A stretch of 64,000 nt of DNA from Alphaproteobacteria bacterium (GCA_019635875.1 JAHBYP010000010.1:62001-126000); one strand, 5' to 3'; positions 32,703 through 42,258 are shown, counted from the stretch's first letter. The notes: a model not told the origin generated them from the sequence alone. Numbers and translations: made by a program.

Positions 32703-34004
32703 ATGAATCCACGGGTATCCTTGGCCGCGGCCTGCTGGGCGGCGACGCTCGTCCTGACGGCCGGCATGTCGCAGGCCTTGGCGCAGCAGCCTACGCCCAC
32801 CCAGTCGATTCCCCAGCGCCCCGGGCAGGTCCAGCCCGGCCCGGGCGAGAATTACGACCCGCCGGGCATCCGACTGGGCGGGTTCCTGCTGTATCCGACG
32901 CTCGAGCTGGTGGAGATGTACAACGACAACGTCTTTGCCACGACCAACAACCGGGTCGGCAGGTTCATCACCGTGGTCAATCCGCGCGTCGATCTGCGGT
33001 CGAACTGGAACAATCACGCACTGAACCTGTTCGCCGCCGGCTCGATCGGTTTCTATCACGGTGCCAGCAGCGAGAACTTCCAGGATTTCTCGATCGGCGG
33101 AACCGGCCGCCTCGACATCCAGCGCAACTGGTACCTGTTCGGCGGCGCCTCGCTCAGCCGCAAGCACGAGGAGCGCGGCTCGCCCAATTCGCTGGCGGGA
33201 CGTGACCCGAACAAGTATTTCGATAGCCGGGCGAACATCGGCTACTACCAGAAGTTCAACCGTGTCTTCACGCGCCTGGAAGGCCGCTGGGAGCGCGTCA
33301 GCTATACCAACAACAAGTCGCTCAATATCGCCGGCGTGGTGAACAACGAGAACCGCAATCGCAACGAGTTCGATGAAACCCTGCGGGTCGGCTACGAGTT
33401 CGTCGAAGGCACGGAGCTTTGGGTGCAGGGCGGGCTGAACCAGCGCCTCTACGATTCCCGCTTCGACAATCTCGGCTTCCAACGCAGCTCCACGGGCTGG
33501 AACATCGTCGCCGGCGCCACCCTCGATCTCGGCGGCATCACCCAGCTCGAAGGCTTCGCCGGTTTCCGTGCGCAGGACTATCGTGATGCGAGGCTCGGCC
33601 AGATCCGCGGCGCGATCTTCGGTCTGTCGGGCACCTGGAATCCGTATCACCCGTTGTTCGTCAGGCCCTATGTCCGGCGCACGATCGAGGAAACCAACGT
33701 CGGCGGCTACAGCGGCTACTGGTCGACGCTGGCGGGCGTGAACGTCGACTATCGTCTGCGGCCCAATATCCGTGTCGCTGCCGGCGCCGCCATCGGCTGG
33801 GACGACTACCGCCTCAACAACCAGGTCCCCGGCACGCCGGCGCGCCTCGATCGCTACCTGATCCTCGAGATCGGCCTGCGGTACCAGCCGACCGAGAACT
33901 TCTTCATCGGCCCGACCTACCAGTACACCAACCGCGACTCCGATGTCGCCAGCCTCGACTTCGGCCGCAACATCTTCATGCTCAGGGGTGGCGTGCAGTT
34001 CTGA
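32703..34004 (+). CDS. Outer-membrane beta-barrel protein (polysaccharide-type)
   Basis: 433 residues: signal peptide (SLAAACWAATLVLTAGMSQALA), a Pro/Gln-rich linker (residues 30-52), then alternating amphipathic strands ending in an aromatic residue (LRGGVQF-stop), the usual barrel targeting signal. Strand phrases such as GIRLGGFLLYPTLELVEMYN and LRYQPTENFFIGPTYQYTNR match the outer-membrane barrel family often found with exopolysaccharide loci. It may help secrete the glycan of the cluster 1.5 kb downstream, but that is inference. Its stop is convergent with the terminase-like gene. Confidence 0.78.
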   Translation: MNPRVSLAAACWAATLVLTAGMSQALAQQPTPTQSIPQRPGQVQPGPGENYDPPGIRLGGFLLYPTLELVEMYNDNVFATTNNRVGRFITVVNPRVDLRSNWNNHALNLFAAGSIGFYHGASSENFQDFSIGGTGRLDIQRNWYLFGGASLSRKHEERGSPNSLAGRDPNKYFDSRANIGYYQKFNRVFTRLEGRWERVSYTNNKSLNIAGVVNNENRNRNEFDETLRVGYEFVEGTELWVQGGLNQRLYDSRFDNLGFQRSSTGWNIVAGATLDLGGITQLEGFAGFRAQDYRDARLGQIRGAIFGLSGTWNPYHPLFVRPYVRRTIEETNVGGYSGYWSTLAGVNVDYRLRPNIRVAAGAAIGWDDYRLNNQVPGTPARLDRYLILEIGLRYQPTENFFIGPTYQYTNRDSDVASLDFGRNIFMLRGGVQF

Positions 34005-34041
34005 TTCGGCCGACCGGGCAGTGCTATCGCCTATGGCGTCT

Positions 34042-34115
34042 CTCCCTCTCACCGCTTGCGGGGCGAGGGAGCAGAAGGCCATCCCCATGCGCGATCGCCC
34101 GCCCTTCGGGGGAAG
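34042..34115. repeat. Degenerate family-A element
   Basis: CTCCCTC (34042-34048) and GAGGGAG (34065-34071) make a stem, followed by GCCATCCCCATGCGCGATCG and CCCTTCGGGGGAAGGTTGAG (to about 34118). These are recognisable but worn versions of the family-A ends, again in a convergent junction. Confidence 0.5.
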
Positions 34116-34126
34116 GTTGAGCCGCT

Positions 34127-35110
34127 TCACTCACCTGTCCCGTAGATCGAGGCCTGCAGTTCGGCGATGGCATCCTCGGCTTCCTGGGAATAGCCGAGTG
34201 GGTCGAAGTCGCCGGGTTCCGTATCGCGCCGGGCGTTGCCCGAGTCCGGTTCCGGGCGGCGCTGGCGCCCGTTTGTGTAGACGAGCTGGGCGTAAGAATG
34301 GAGGCCGGGCGCGAAGTTCGGCGGCGGCGTCGTCGGCATGCCCGGCTCGACCACGCGCTGCGGCTCGACCACGCGCTGCGGCTCGGCTTTCGTCTCGGCA
34401 GGCGGCGACTCGGCGGGTGGCGACTCGGCGGGCGGCGACTCTGTAGGCGACTCTGGCGGCGGCTTGCCGGGGCCGGGGCGGATCAGGTTGGCGGCGTCGA
34501 TGGTGGCGTGCGCCGCCGCGAGCGCGGCGCGCACCTCCTCGAGCTCCTGGCGCCAGCGCCGTTTCTCTTCATCTCTATGGTCGAGCCCGCGCTCGTAGCC
34601 GGCGATGCGCTCCTCGTAGCGCTCGCGATCCTCCGGCGTCAGCCCCGGCTTCGGCTTGGCCACCAGCAGGCCGACCTGCTTCGTCAGCATGTTCAGCGCC
34701 TGCAGCTTGCCGAGCTTCAGGGTCACGGTCTGCTCTCGTTTGCTATGGTTGCTGACCTTCAGCTCGACGATGCTGGCGCACTGCGCCTGGCTCGCCTTCA
34801 TCAGGTCGACGCGCACCCGGCCGTCGGCCTCGACGGTGAGGAAGTCCACGACATTGGCGAAGGCGATCCTGGCGTATTCCTGGGCCAGGCGGGTGACGTC
34901 GACCTCGAGCGCCTGGGCCATGCGCGCCCGGCCGGCGGTGATGGCGGCCTCGATCCGGGGATCGCGCAGCAGGCGCGAGGCGCTGGGCTGGGCGCCGCGC
35001 GGCGAGTAGCCGGCGCGGACATAGGCCTGGGTGGCATTGCCGTCCTTGAGGAACTCCAGGACGAAGCGCTCGTGGCGCGGCGAGAGAGGGGGTGTGGTTT
35101 CCGTGCTCAT
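34127..35110 (-). CDS. Terminase small-subunit-like protein with Pro-rich tail
   Basis: 327 residues. The first 150 match phage terminase small subunits: LSPRHERFVLEFLKDGNATQ, AYVRAGYSPRGAQPSASRLL, and VDVTRLAQEYARIAFANVVD, a DNA-binding helix-turn-helix plus coiled region. Residues about 180-225 are a charged coiled coil (DRERYEERIAGYERGLDHRD). The tail has tandem repeats ESPPA three times and EPQRVV twice, then a Pro-rich end. No terminase large subunit, portal or other phage gene is next to it, so it is a remnant or a captured gene. Start at 35110 is the first ATG ahead of the domain. Confidence 0.75.
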   Translation of the reverse strand: MSTETTPPLSPRHERFVLEFLKDGNATQAYVRAGYSPRGAQPSASRLLRDPRIEAAITAGRARMAQALEVDVTRLAQEYARIAFANVVDFLTVEADGRVRVDLMKASQAQCASIVELKVSNHSKREQTVTLKLGKLQALNMLTKQVGLLVAKPKPGLTPEDRERYEERIAGYERGLDHRDEEKRRWRQELEEVRAALAAAHATIDAANLIRPGPGKPPPESPTESPPAESPPAESPPAETKAEPQRVVEPQRVVEPGMPTTPPPNFAPGLHSYAQLVYTNGRQRRPEPDSGNARRDTEPGDFDPLGYSQEAEDAIAELQASIYGTGE

Positions 35111-35238
35111 GCCGGCGAAGCTACGCCTCTCGCCGCCGGGAGCAATTTTAACCCCTACGCGTGTCGCCGACGCCCCTTTGGTGCAAGTGGGACAGGGATT
35201 ATTTAGATTCCTAGCCGTGCTCGGCACGACAGCATCCC

Positions 35239-35267
35239 TTACCTTCCCCCGCTGGCGGGGGAAGGTA
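35239..35267. repeat. Single family-A end hairpin
   Basis: TACCTTCCCCCGC and GCGGGGGAAGGTA form a perfect hairpin equal to the left end of copy 1 at 5628. The rest of the element is absent. The other bases of the 35111-35415 gap show no gene; the FkbM ribosome site GGGAAG lies at its right end. Confidence 0.75.
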
Positions 35268-35415
35268 AGAAATGTGTCACACACGATGACCCCGCCCTCC
35301 GACCGGTATCGACGGGGTCTGCACGCCCAGACACCGAAAGGTCACTTCCGCTGTCGGCCCGACCGGCAAATGTTGCGGGACACTTGCCTGAAGAGTCGCG
35401 CGGGAAGCTTTCGTC

Positions 35416-36195
35416 ATGCTGAAGCTCGTCAAGGATTCCATCCTCAAGGTCAGCCGGTCCTTCGGCTACGACATCGTGCCCCTGCGCGAGATGAAGGAAC
35501 GCGACTTCGCGCTGCATCTGCGCGAGCTGCTGGCCAGCCAGAAGATCGACTGCGTGCTCGATGTCGGCGCCAATGTCGGCCAGTACCGCGACTTCCTGCG
35601 CGATCGCGTGCTCTTCGACGGGCCGATCGTGTCCTTCGAGCCGGTCGGCCGGCACATCGAGATCCTGCGGGCGCGGTCCCGCGAGGATCGCGACTGGCAT
35701 GTCGAGGGCTATGCGCTGGGCAGCAAGAGCGGGGCGATGCCGATCAACGTCATGGCGTCGGACCAGTTCAGCTCTTTCCTCGAGCCCGATAACACGCGCG
35801 TGTCGGAGTACGGCGAGCTCAACATTCCGTGCCGCACCGAGGTGGTCGCGGTGCGCACGCTGGACCGGATCCTGCCTGTCCTGCGACAGCAGCTGGGCTT
35901 CTCGCGCCCCTACCTGAAGATCGATACCCAGGGCTTCGACATCGAGGTACTGCACGGCGCCGAGGAGAGCCTGCCCTCGATCAGCGCGCTGCAGACCGAG
36001 GCGTCGGTGATCGGCATCTACAAGAGCATGCCGAGCTACATCGACACGATCCGCTACCTCAACGAACGCGGCTTCGAGATCACCGGCCTCTATCCGATCA
36101 GCCGCGACCGCAACCTGCGGCTGGTCGAGTTCGACTGCGTGATGATCAACGCCGCGACTGTTGCGCCGGCGCGGTCGCGATCGCACCTTTGCTGA
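35416..36195 (+). CDS. FkbM-family methyltransferase
   Basis: 259 residues. SAM-binding motif I is VLDVGANVGQYRDFLRDRVL (about 47-66), motif II VSFEPVGRHIEILRARS, and the FkbM-specific LKIDTQGFDIEVLHGAEESL is at about 175. FkbM enzymes O-methylate sugars or polyketides. It is the first gene of the polysaccharide region, so it probably methylates a glycan unit. The last 50 bases overlap the end of the convergent glycosyltransferase gene on the other strand. Confidence 0.88.
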   Translation: MLKLVKDSILKVSRSFGYDIVPLREMKERDFALHLRELLASQKIDCVLDVGANVGQYRDFLRDRVLFDGPIVSFEPVGRHIEILRARSREDRDWHVEGYALGSKSGAMPINVMASDQFSSFLEPDNTRVSEYGELNIPCRTEVVAVRTLDRILPVLRQQLGFSRPYLKIDTQGFDIEVLHGAEESLPSISALQTEASVIGIYKSMPSYIDTIRYLNERGFEITGLYPISRDRNLRLVEFDCVMINAATVAPARSRSHLC

Positions 36196-37417
36196 TCGAC
36201 CCTCGCGCACTCTGCGCGGCGGCAGGGCCCGCCGCCTCGAGACGCGTCAGCGCGGCCGACAGCGCCGTCCCATCCTCCTCGGCGACGAAGGTGCTCTGTG
36301 ATCGGGCGAGCAGGCGGTCGCGCACATCGCGATAGGTGTCGGGCGTCAGCGTCTGGAAGAAGCGGCTCAGCTGTTCCTCGAGCGGACTGCCGAAGGTCCA
36401 GCCGATGCGGTGCTCCTCGATGAGGGCTCCGAACTCGAAGCCGTGCACGGCCAGGCACGGAACGCCGAAATGCCCGGCTTCGTAGAAGCGGCAGGGCAGC
36501 AGCCAGCGGGAATTGTGGTCGGTGTTCTCGAGATCGATAGCCCAGGCGAGATCGACATCTTCATAGAGCGAAGGCAGGTCCTCGTGCGGCCGATAGGGGC
36601 CGCCGTAGGTCATGTTGGGATGCCGTGCCAGCGCGTCGCGAAAGCGCACCTCGTCGACCGTCGTCAGGGCGCCGCGGAACTTGAACACCACCTTGTCGCC
36701 CAGGCGGGCCGCGAGCCGCGTCATCAGCTCGAAGGTGGCTTCGCCGCGGATCAGGCCGAAATAGCCAACGACCCACGGGCGGCGGCCGTCATGCTCGAAC
36801 GACCGATCGCGAATGCCGGCCGCCGCCGCGATCGGAGCATGCAGCTTGTTCTCCATCAGGAACCATTCGCCGCGATACTTCTGGATCATCGAGTAGTAGC
36901 CGCGGTGGAAGCCGGGCGAGGAGAGCACGATCAGGCGCACGCGACGCAGGCACAGCCGCTCGATGAAGCGCAGCAGCGCACCACCGGGGCTGCGGCCCGT
37001 CAGCGCGGGCTGGACGTCGAGGACCTCGTAGGCGACCGGCGCGCTGTTGCCCGACATCCAGCGGGCGAGCATGGTCAATACCAGCTGGTCGATGTTGCGC
37101 GCATAGAAGAGCGAGGCGCGTCGCAACCATCGGCGGTGGGCGAAGATCTTCGGCAGCGCGCCAAGCAAAGCGCGCAAGCGCTGCCAGTAGCGCGCGTCGG
37201 CGGTCATGCCGAGCTCGACATGCGGCCATGGTGGCGCGTAGTCGCTGTTGTAGCGCTCGCGCCGGAAGCCAAAGACCGCGACCTGCCGGCCATGTTCGAT
37301 GAACTGCTGAGCCCGCTTCACCGTCGTGGCGTCGGTGATGTCGGGGCAGAAGAAGAACAGGTGTCCTCCGTCGGCATTGCCGGGGTTTTTCTCATCGATC
37401 ATGTCGGCGTGCTCCAT
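36146..37417 (-). CDS. Glycosyltransferase, GT4/GT1-like
   Basis: About 423 residues. N-terminal domain starts GGHLFFFCPDITDATTVKRA; the nucleotide-sugar half contains RPWVVGYFGLIRGEATFELM, KVVFKFRGALTTVDEVRF, LPSLYEDVDLAWAIDLENTD and the RFYEAGHFGVPCLAVHGFEF loop, a version of the E-x7-E site. Probably adds one sugar of the exopolysaccharide repeat. Start uncertain: ATG at 37417 has GGAAG six bases ahead; ATG at 37402 is also well spaced after GGAG. Convergent with the FkbM gene, sharing 50 bases, and divergent from the next glycosyltransferase. Confidence 0.8.
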   Translation of the reverse strand: MEHADMIDEKNPGNADGGHLFFFCPDITDATTVKRAQQFIEHGRQVAVFGFRRERYNSDYAPPWPHVELGMTADARYWQRLRALLGALPKIFAHRRWLRRASLFYARNIDQLVLTMLARWMSGNSAPVAYEVLDVQPALTGRSPGGALLRFIERLCLRRVRLIVLSSPGFHRGYYSMIQKYRGEWFLMENKLHAPIAAAAGIRDRSFEHDGRRPWVVGYFGLIRGEATFELMTRLAARLGDKVVFKFRGALTTVDEVRFRDALARHPNMTYGGPYRPHEDLPSLYEDVDLAWAIDLENTDHNSRWLLPCRFYEAGHFGVPCLAVHGFEFGALIEEHRIGWTFGSPLEEQLSRFFQTLTPDTYRDVRDRLLARSQSTFVAEEDGTALSAALTRLEAAGPAAAQSARGSISKGAIATAPAQQSRR

Positions 37418-37550
37418 GCCGTTCTTCCGCGCTACGCAATATCGGTCGCTATCGCCGTGGTTCAAGGTGATCGGAATTATGCCGCGCTAGCGGGCCTTTT
37501 TGGGGGGGTCACAGGTTGATCACTGGAGCCCTCGAGGCCGGCGATGCTTG

Positions 37551-38708
37551 ATGCCGGTGATGAACGTCGCGTTCCCGCTGCGCGCGCCCCGCACCCTGCG
37601 CTTCGATCGCATCGCCATGACCTCGGTCTTCGGCGACCCGCGCGATCGTCGTTCGTGGTCGGGCGCGCCCGCCAATCTCGCGGACGCGCTGGAGCGCCAG
37701 GGCGTTGCCGTCGAGGGCATCCATCCGCGGCTGGGCGTGCTGGGCAAGCTGGGCGTCGCCGTCGGCGACATGCTCGCCGGACACGGACGACCTGTCGATG
37801 GCGAGCATCTGCTGCGCAGCGCGCGCTCGCGGCGGAAGCTCGCGCGCCAGGTCGCCGAGGCGGCGGCGCGACTGGGCGTCGAGCACGTGCTGCATACCGG
37901 CGCGCTGGATCTTCCGGCGATCGACCTGGCGCGCGGCGTGAAGCACTACCTCTACTGCGACCACAGCTGGGCGCTGGCACGGCTGCATCGCATCGACATC
38001 GGCCATTTCACGTCGCGCGCGCTGGCATCCTTCGAGCGCAGCGAGCAGGAATCGCTGGGTGGCCTGACCCACGTCTTCACCTTTGGCGGCTATGTGCGCG
38101 ACAACCTGATCCGGCACTATGGCCTGGCGCCGGATCGCGTCACCGCGGTCGGCTCTGGCATGGGCGCCATCGAGCCGAACCACGCGCGCAAGGATTTCTC
38201 CGGCGCCTCGCTGCTGTTCGTCGCCAAGCACCTGTTTCGCGAGAAGGGCGGCTTTCTCCTGCTCGACGCCTTCCAACTCGCCCGTCGCCGCCGGCCTGAT
38301 CTGACGCTGACGATCGTCGGCGACCGACGCACCCGCGCCTTCGTGCCCGAGGATCCGGCGATCACGTTCCGGGGGCATCTGCCGTGGGCGGATCTGCAGC
38401 AGCTCTTTCGCGACGCGACCCTGCTGGTCCAGCCCATGCTCAACGACCCCTGGGGCCAGGTCTACCTCGAGGCGCTGGCGTCGCGCACGCCGGTGCTGGG
38501 CCTCAATCGCAACGGCCTGCCGGAGATCGTCGACGGCGGCCGCTTCGGCTTCCTGGTCAGACATGCCGATCCGGAAGCCCTGTCGCACGCGATCCTCGAT
38601 GCGCTGGCCGACCCCGGGCGGCTCGAGCGCATGGCGCTGGACGGTCAGCGTCACGTGCTTGGCAACTACTCCTGGGATCGCGTCGCCGAACGCATGGCTT
38701 ACTGTTGA
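37551..38708 (+). CDS. GT4-family glycosyltransferase
   Basis: 385 residues with a GT-B layout. The C-terminal domain shows GASLLFVAKHLFREKGGFLL, LTLTIVGDRRTRAFVPED, and the donor site DPWGQVYLEALASRTPVLGL. Retains the glutamate that holds the sugar nucleotide. First gene of a forward run with gmd (17-base gap), fcl and wzx, so its sugar is likely mannose or fucose of the exopolysaccharide. ATG at 37551; a second ATG is three codons later. A run of five T and seven G lies about 45 bases upstream. Confidence 0.85.
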   Translation: MPVMNVAFPLRAPRTLRFDRIAMTSVFGDPRDRRSWSGAPANLADALERQGVAVEGIHPRLGVLGKLGVAVGDMLAGHGRPVDGEHLLRSARSRRKLARQVAEAAARLGVEHVLHTGALDLPAIDLARGVKHYLYCDHSWALARLHRIDIGHFTSRALASFERSEQESLGGLTHVFTFGGYVRDNLIRHYGLAPDRVTAVGSGMGAIEPNHARKDFSGASLLFVAKHLFREKGGFLLLDAFQLARRRRPDLTLTIVGDRRTRAFVPEDPAITFRGHLPWADLQQLFRDATLLVQPMLNDPWGQVYLEALASRTPVLGLNRNGLPEIVDGGRFGFLVRHADPEALSHAILDALADPGRLERMALDGQRHVLGNYSWDRVAERMAYC

Positions 38709-38725
38709 GCAGGAAAGGTTTCCGT

Positions 38726-39814
38726 ATGGCCGACAAGATCGCCCTGATCACCGGGATCACCGGACAGGACGGCGCCTATCTCGCCGACTTTCTGCTGTCG
38801 CGCGGCTACGTCGTGCACGGCGTCAAGCGGCGCACCTCGGCGCTGAACACGGACCGGATCGACTACCTCTATCGCGATCGCCACGAGGCCGACGTGCGGC
38901 TGTTCCTGCACTACGGCGACATGACCGACTCGACCAACCTGCTGCGCCTGATCAACGAGACGCGGCCGACCGAGATCTACAATCTCGCGGCGCAGAGCCA
39001 CGTGCAGGTGAGCTTCGAGACCCCGGAATACACCGCCAACACCGATGCCCTCGGCACGCTGCGCGTCCTGGAGGCGATCCGCATCCTGAAGATGGAAGAC
39101 CGCGTGCGCTTCTATCAGGCCTCGACCTCGGAGCTGTTCGGCAAGGTGCAGGAAACGCCGCAGCGCGAGGTCACGCCGTTCTATCCGCGCAGTCCCTACG
39201 CAGCGGCCAAGCTCTATGCCTACTGGATCACGGTGAACTACCGCGAGGCCTACGGCATGCACGCCTCGAACGGCATCCTGTTCAACCATGAATCGCCGAT
39301 CCGCGGCGAGACCTTCGTCACCCGCAAGATCAGCCGCGCGGTGGCGGCGATCGAGCGCGGCCTGCAGGAAAGGCTGTACCTCGGCAATCTCGATGCACGG
39401 CGCGACTGGGGCCATGCGCGCGACTATGTCGAGGGCATGTGGTGCATCCTGCAGCAGGACAAGCCCGACGACTACGTGCTGGCCACCGGCGAGGCGCACA
39501 CCGTGCGCGAGTTCGTCGAGCTTGCCTTCGAGCAGATCGGCCGGCCCATCGACTGGCGCGGCAACGACGGCGAGGAGACCGGCTGCTGCCGGCGCAGCGG
39601 CGACGTCCTGGTGGCGCTCGATTCGAGCTATCGCCGGCCGACCGAGGTCGACCTGCTGCTCGGCGACCCGTCCAAGGCGCATGCGCGGCTGGGCTGGCGT
39701 CACCGCACGAGCTTCCGCGACCTCGTCGCCGAGATGGTCGAGGCCGATCGCGCCCTCCTTCGTGAAGCCGGAGACAACGATGACCACCTCCGCCTCCTAT
39801 ACGCTGCGCAATAA
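38726..39814 (+). CDS. gmd: GDP-mannose 4,6-dehydratase
   Basis: 362 residues. Converts GDP-mannose to GDP-4-keto-6-deoxymannose. NAD(P) motif ALITGITGQDGAYLADFLLS, substrate loops GVKRRTSALNTDRIDYLY and NLAAQSHVQVSFETPEYTAN, the catalytic Tyr-Lys in SPYAAAKLYAYWITVN, and FNHESPIRGETFVTRKISRA are all in place. Length is normal. Its last 35 bases overlap the start of fcl in another frame. Works on GDP-mannose made by ManC encoded 14 kb away in the same region. Confidence 0.96.
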   Translation: MADKIALITGITGQDGAYLADFLLSRGYVVHGVKRRTSALNTDRIDYLYRDRHEADVRLFLHYGDMTDSTNLLRLINETRPTEIYNLAAQSHVQVSFETPEYTANTDALGTLRVLEAIRILKMEDRVRFYQASTSELFGKVQETPQREVTPFYPRSPYAAAKLYAYWITVNYREAYGMHASNGILFNHESPIRGETFVTRKISRAVAAIERGLQERLYLGNLDARRDWGHARDYVEGMWCILQQDKPDDYVLATGEAHTVREFVELAFEQIGRPIDWRGNDGEETGCCRRSGDVLVALDSSYRRPTEVDLLLGDPSKAHARLGWRHRTSFRDLVAEMVEADRALLREAGDNDDHLRLLYAAQ

Positions 39815-40751
39815 GCGCGTCTGGGTCGCCGGCCACCGCGGCCTGGTCGGCGGCGCTCTGCTCCGCCGGCTGCGCCAGGAGGAATGCGAGATCGTGACGG
39901 CGCCGCGCGCGCAGGTCGACCTGCGCGCCCCGGAGCAGCTCGATCGCTGGATGCGCGGGGCCAGGCCGCAGGCGGTCTTCATGGCGGCGGCGCGGGTCGG
40001 CGGCATCCACGCCAACGACACCCGGCCGGCGGACTTCATCTACGACAACCTGATGATCGCCGCCAACGTGGTCGAGGCGTCGCGCCGCCACGGCGTCGAG
40101 AAGCTGATGATGCTGGGCTCGTCCTGCATCTATCCGCGCATGGCGCCGCAGCCGATCACCGAGGATGCGATGCTGTCGGGGCCGCTGGAACCGACCAACC
40201 AGTGGTACGCCGTCGCCAAGATCGCCGCGATCAAGCTGTGCCAGGCCTATCGCCGCCAGCATGGCTGCGACTTCGTCTCGGCTATGCCGACCAACCTTTA
40301 CGGCCCCGGCGACAATTTCGACCTGCTGGGCAGCCACGTCGTGCCGGCGCTCATCGCCAAGGCGCATGACGCCAGGTCGCGGCACGCGCCGAGCCTCGAG
40401 GTGTGGGGCACGGGCCGCGCGCTGCGCGAGTTCATGTATGTCGACGATCTCGCCGACGGGCTGGTCTTCCTGATGCGACACTACTCGGACGAGCCGCTGA
40501 TCAACATCGGCACCGGCACCGACCTGCCGATCGCCGACCTGGCGGAGATGATCTGCGACGTCGTCGGCTTCCGCGGTGAGCTGCGGTTCGATACCAGTCG
40601 CCCGGACGGCACGCCGCGCAAGGTGATGGACGTCTCGCGATTGACCGCGATGGGCTGGCGGGCGCAAACGCCGCTGCGCGACGGGCTCGAGCAAACCTAT
40701 CGGTGGTATATTGACCACATCGCCCGCGAGCGGCGGCCGGCCGTCGCCTGA
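39780..40751 (+). CDS. fcl: GDP-L-fucose synthase
   Basis: 323 residues. Epimerises and reduces the Gmd product to GDP-L-fucose using NADPH. N-terminal KRVWVAGHRGLVGGALLRRL, the GSSCIYPRMAPQPITEDAML block with catalytic Ser and Cys, and NQWYAVAKIAAIKLCQAYRR with Tyr-x3-Lys are classic. The ATG lies inside the gmd end, so translation is coupled. With gmd it shows that the polymer contains L-fucose or a relative. Confidence 0.96.
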   Translation: MTTSASYTLRNKRVWVAGHRGLVGGALLRRLRQEECEIVTAPRAQVDLRAPEQLDRWMRGARPQAVFMAAARVGGIHANDTRPADFIYDNLMIAANVVEASRRHGVEKLMMLGSSCIYPRMAPQPITEDAMLSGPLEPTNQWYAVAKIAAIKLCQAYRRQHGCDFVSAMPTNLYGPGDNFDLLGSHVVPALIAKAHDARSRHAPSLEVWGTGRALREFMYVDDLADGLVFLMRHYSDEPLINIGTGTDLPIADLAEMICDVVGFRGELRFDTSRPDGTPRKVMDVSRLTAMGWRAQTPLRDGLEQTYRWYIDHIARERRPAVA

Positions 40752-42258
40752 CGGCGAGCTCGCGACCGACCACCTCGTTCCCGATCTCGGCAGGCGCTCG
40801 CGCCGCGGCGGGACGGTGATGATGGCGGCGCAGGTGCTGAGGGTGCTGCTGCAGGCCGGCGCCATCGTCATCCTGGCCCGCCTGCTGCCGCCTTCGGCCT
40901 TCGGCGTGCTGGCGATGGTCGCGGCGCTGGGCGTCGTGCTCGATCTCGCCAAGGATCTCGGCCTGTCGTCGGCAACGATCCAGAAGGACGATCTCACCGA
41001 CCCGCAGATCTCGACCCTGTTCTGGATCAACGCCGGCGCCGGCTGCCTGCTGGCGCTGGCGCTGTTCCTCGGTGCGCCGGCGCTCGCGCGCTTCTACGGC
41101 GAGCCCACGGTCGCGCCGGTGACGCAATGGCTGGCGCTGGCCTTCGTGCTGAGCGGGCTCACGGTGCAGCACTGGGCATTGCTGCGCCGGCAGATGCGCT
41201 TCGGCGCCATCGCCGCGATCGAGGTCGCCGCCGATCTGGCGGGCTTCGCCGCCGCGATCGCGCTGGCGTTCGCCGGCGCGGGGTTGTGGGCGCTGGTGGC
41301 GCAGCGCCTCGTGACGCCCGGTGTGCTGATGGCGGGCAGCTGGCTCGTCTGTCGCTGGCGGCCGGGCCGCCCGGCGCAGGCCGCCGGGCTGGGCGGGCTG
41401 CTGCGCTACGGCGCGCAGGTGACCGGCAGCGGCCTGGCCGCCGCGCTCACGCGCAGCGTCGATCAGGTCCTGATCGGCTGGTTGTGGGGGCCGGCCGTCC
41501 TGGGCCTCTACGAACGCACCACGCGCTTGCTGCTGCTGCCCATCAACAGCATCAACGCGCCGGTCTACGCGGTCGGCATGCCGGCACTCAGCCGCCTCGC
41601 GGCGCACCCCGACTCCTATCGCCGCGCCTGCCGGCAGCTGCTGCAGAAGCTCGCCCTGCTCACCATGCCGCCCTTCGCCATGGTCTGCGTCACGGCCGAC
41701 TGGGTGGTGCAGATCCTGTTCGGACCGGCCTGGACCCAGGCGGTACCGCTGGTGCAGTGGTTCGCCGTCTCGGCAACCTACCTGCCGGTGGTGATGGCCG
41801 TGTCCCTGCTGTACCTCACCCAGGAGCGCACCGGAGAAATGCTGCGCGCCACGCTGATCGACTCGGCGCTGTGCCTCGTCTCGATCCTGCTTGGCCTGGT
41901 GTCGGGTGCGGTCGGCGTGGCGGCGGCGATCGCCGTGGTGGGTCTCACCGTGCGCACGCCGATGGCGTTCTGGCTGTCGACGCGACGCGGCCCTGTGCGT
42001 CAACGCGACGTCTACAGCGCGGTGCTGCCGGCGGTCGCCGCGGCCGTGCTGAGCGCCGCCGCGGTCTGGGCGCTGCGCCGCTTCTGCCTGCCGGACGCGA
42101 CGCTCAGCGCCGTCAGCCTGACGCTGGCGGCGCTGAGCGGGCTCGGGGCGATGGGACTGACCGTGCTGGCGTTCGGCGAGATCCGGCGCGAGCTGCTCTC
42201 CCTGGTCAGCCGCCCACCGGCGTTCCGTCCTCGTCGTCCGACGGCGCGCCCTTCTTGA
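40711..42258 (+). CDS. Oligosaccharide flippase (Wzx-like, MOP superfamily)
   Basis: 515 residues and about 12-14 membrane helices. Starts with a short cytoplasmic leader and GRRSRRGGTVMMAAQVLRVL, typical of this branch, then VILARLLPPSAFGVLAMVAA and GLSSATIQKDDLTDPQISTL. Moves undecaprenol-linked repeat units across the inner membrane. The best start is TTG at 40711, inside the end of fcl; no ATG or GTG lies ahead of the first helix leader. The last 53 bases overlap the end of the convergent beta-helix gene. Confidence 0.85.
   Translation: MTTSPASGGRPSPDGELATDHLVPDLGRRSRRGGTVMMAAQVLRVLLQAGAIVILARLLPPSAFGVLAMVAALGVVLDLAKDLGLSSATIQKDDLTDPQISTLFWINAGAGCLLALALFLGAPALARFYGEPTVAPVTQWLALAFVLSGLTVQHWALLRRQMRFGAIAAIEVAADLAGFAAAIALAFAGAGLWALVAQRLVTPGVLMAGSWLVCRWRPGRPAQAAGLGGLLRYGAQVTGSGLAAALTRSVDQVLIGWLWGPAVLGLYERTTRLLLLPINSINAPVYAVGMPALSRLAAHPDSYRRACRQLLQKLALLTMPPFAMVCVTADWVVQILFGPAWTQAVPLVQWFAVSATYLPVVMAVSLLYLTQERTGEMLRATLIDSALCLVSILLGLVSGAVGVAAAIAVVGLTVRTPMAFWLSTRRGPVRQRDVYSAVLPAVAAAVLSAAAVWALRRFCLPDATLSAVSLTLAALSGLGAMGLTVLAFGEIRRELLSLVSRPPAFRPRRPTARPS

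Noticed and set aside
34127..35110. Evidence of a resident prophage
   Set aside because: Only a terminase-small-subunit-like gene is present; no large terminase, portal, capsid, tail, integrase or attachment repeats were found.
37491..37508. T5-G7 run upstream of a glycosyltransferase as a phase-variation tract
   Set aside because: The G-run is short for slippage, lies outside the most likely coding start and is not at promoter spacing that I can identify.
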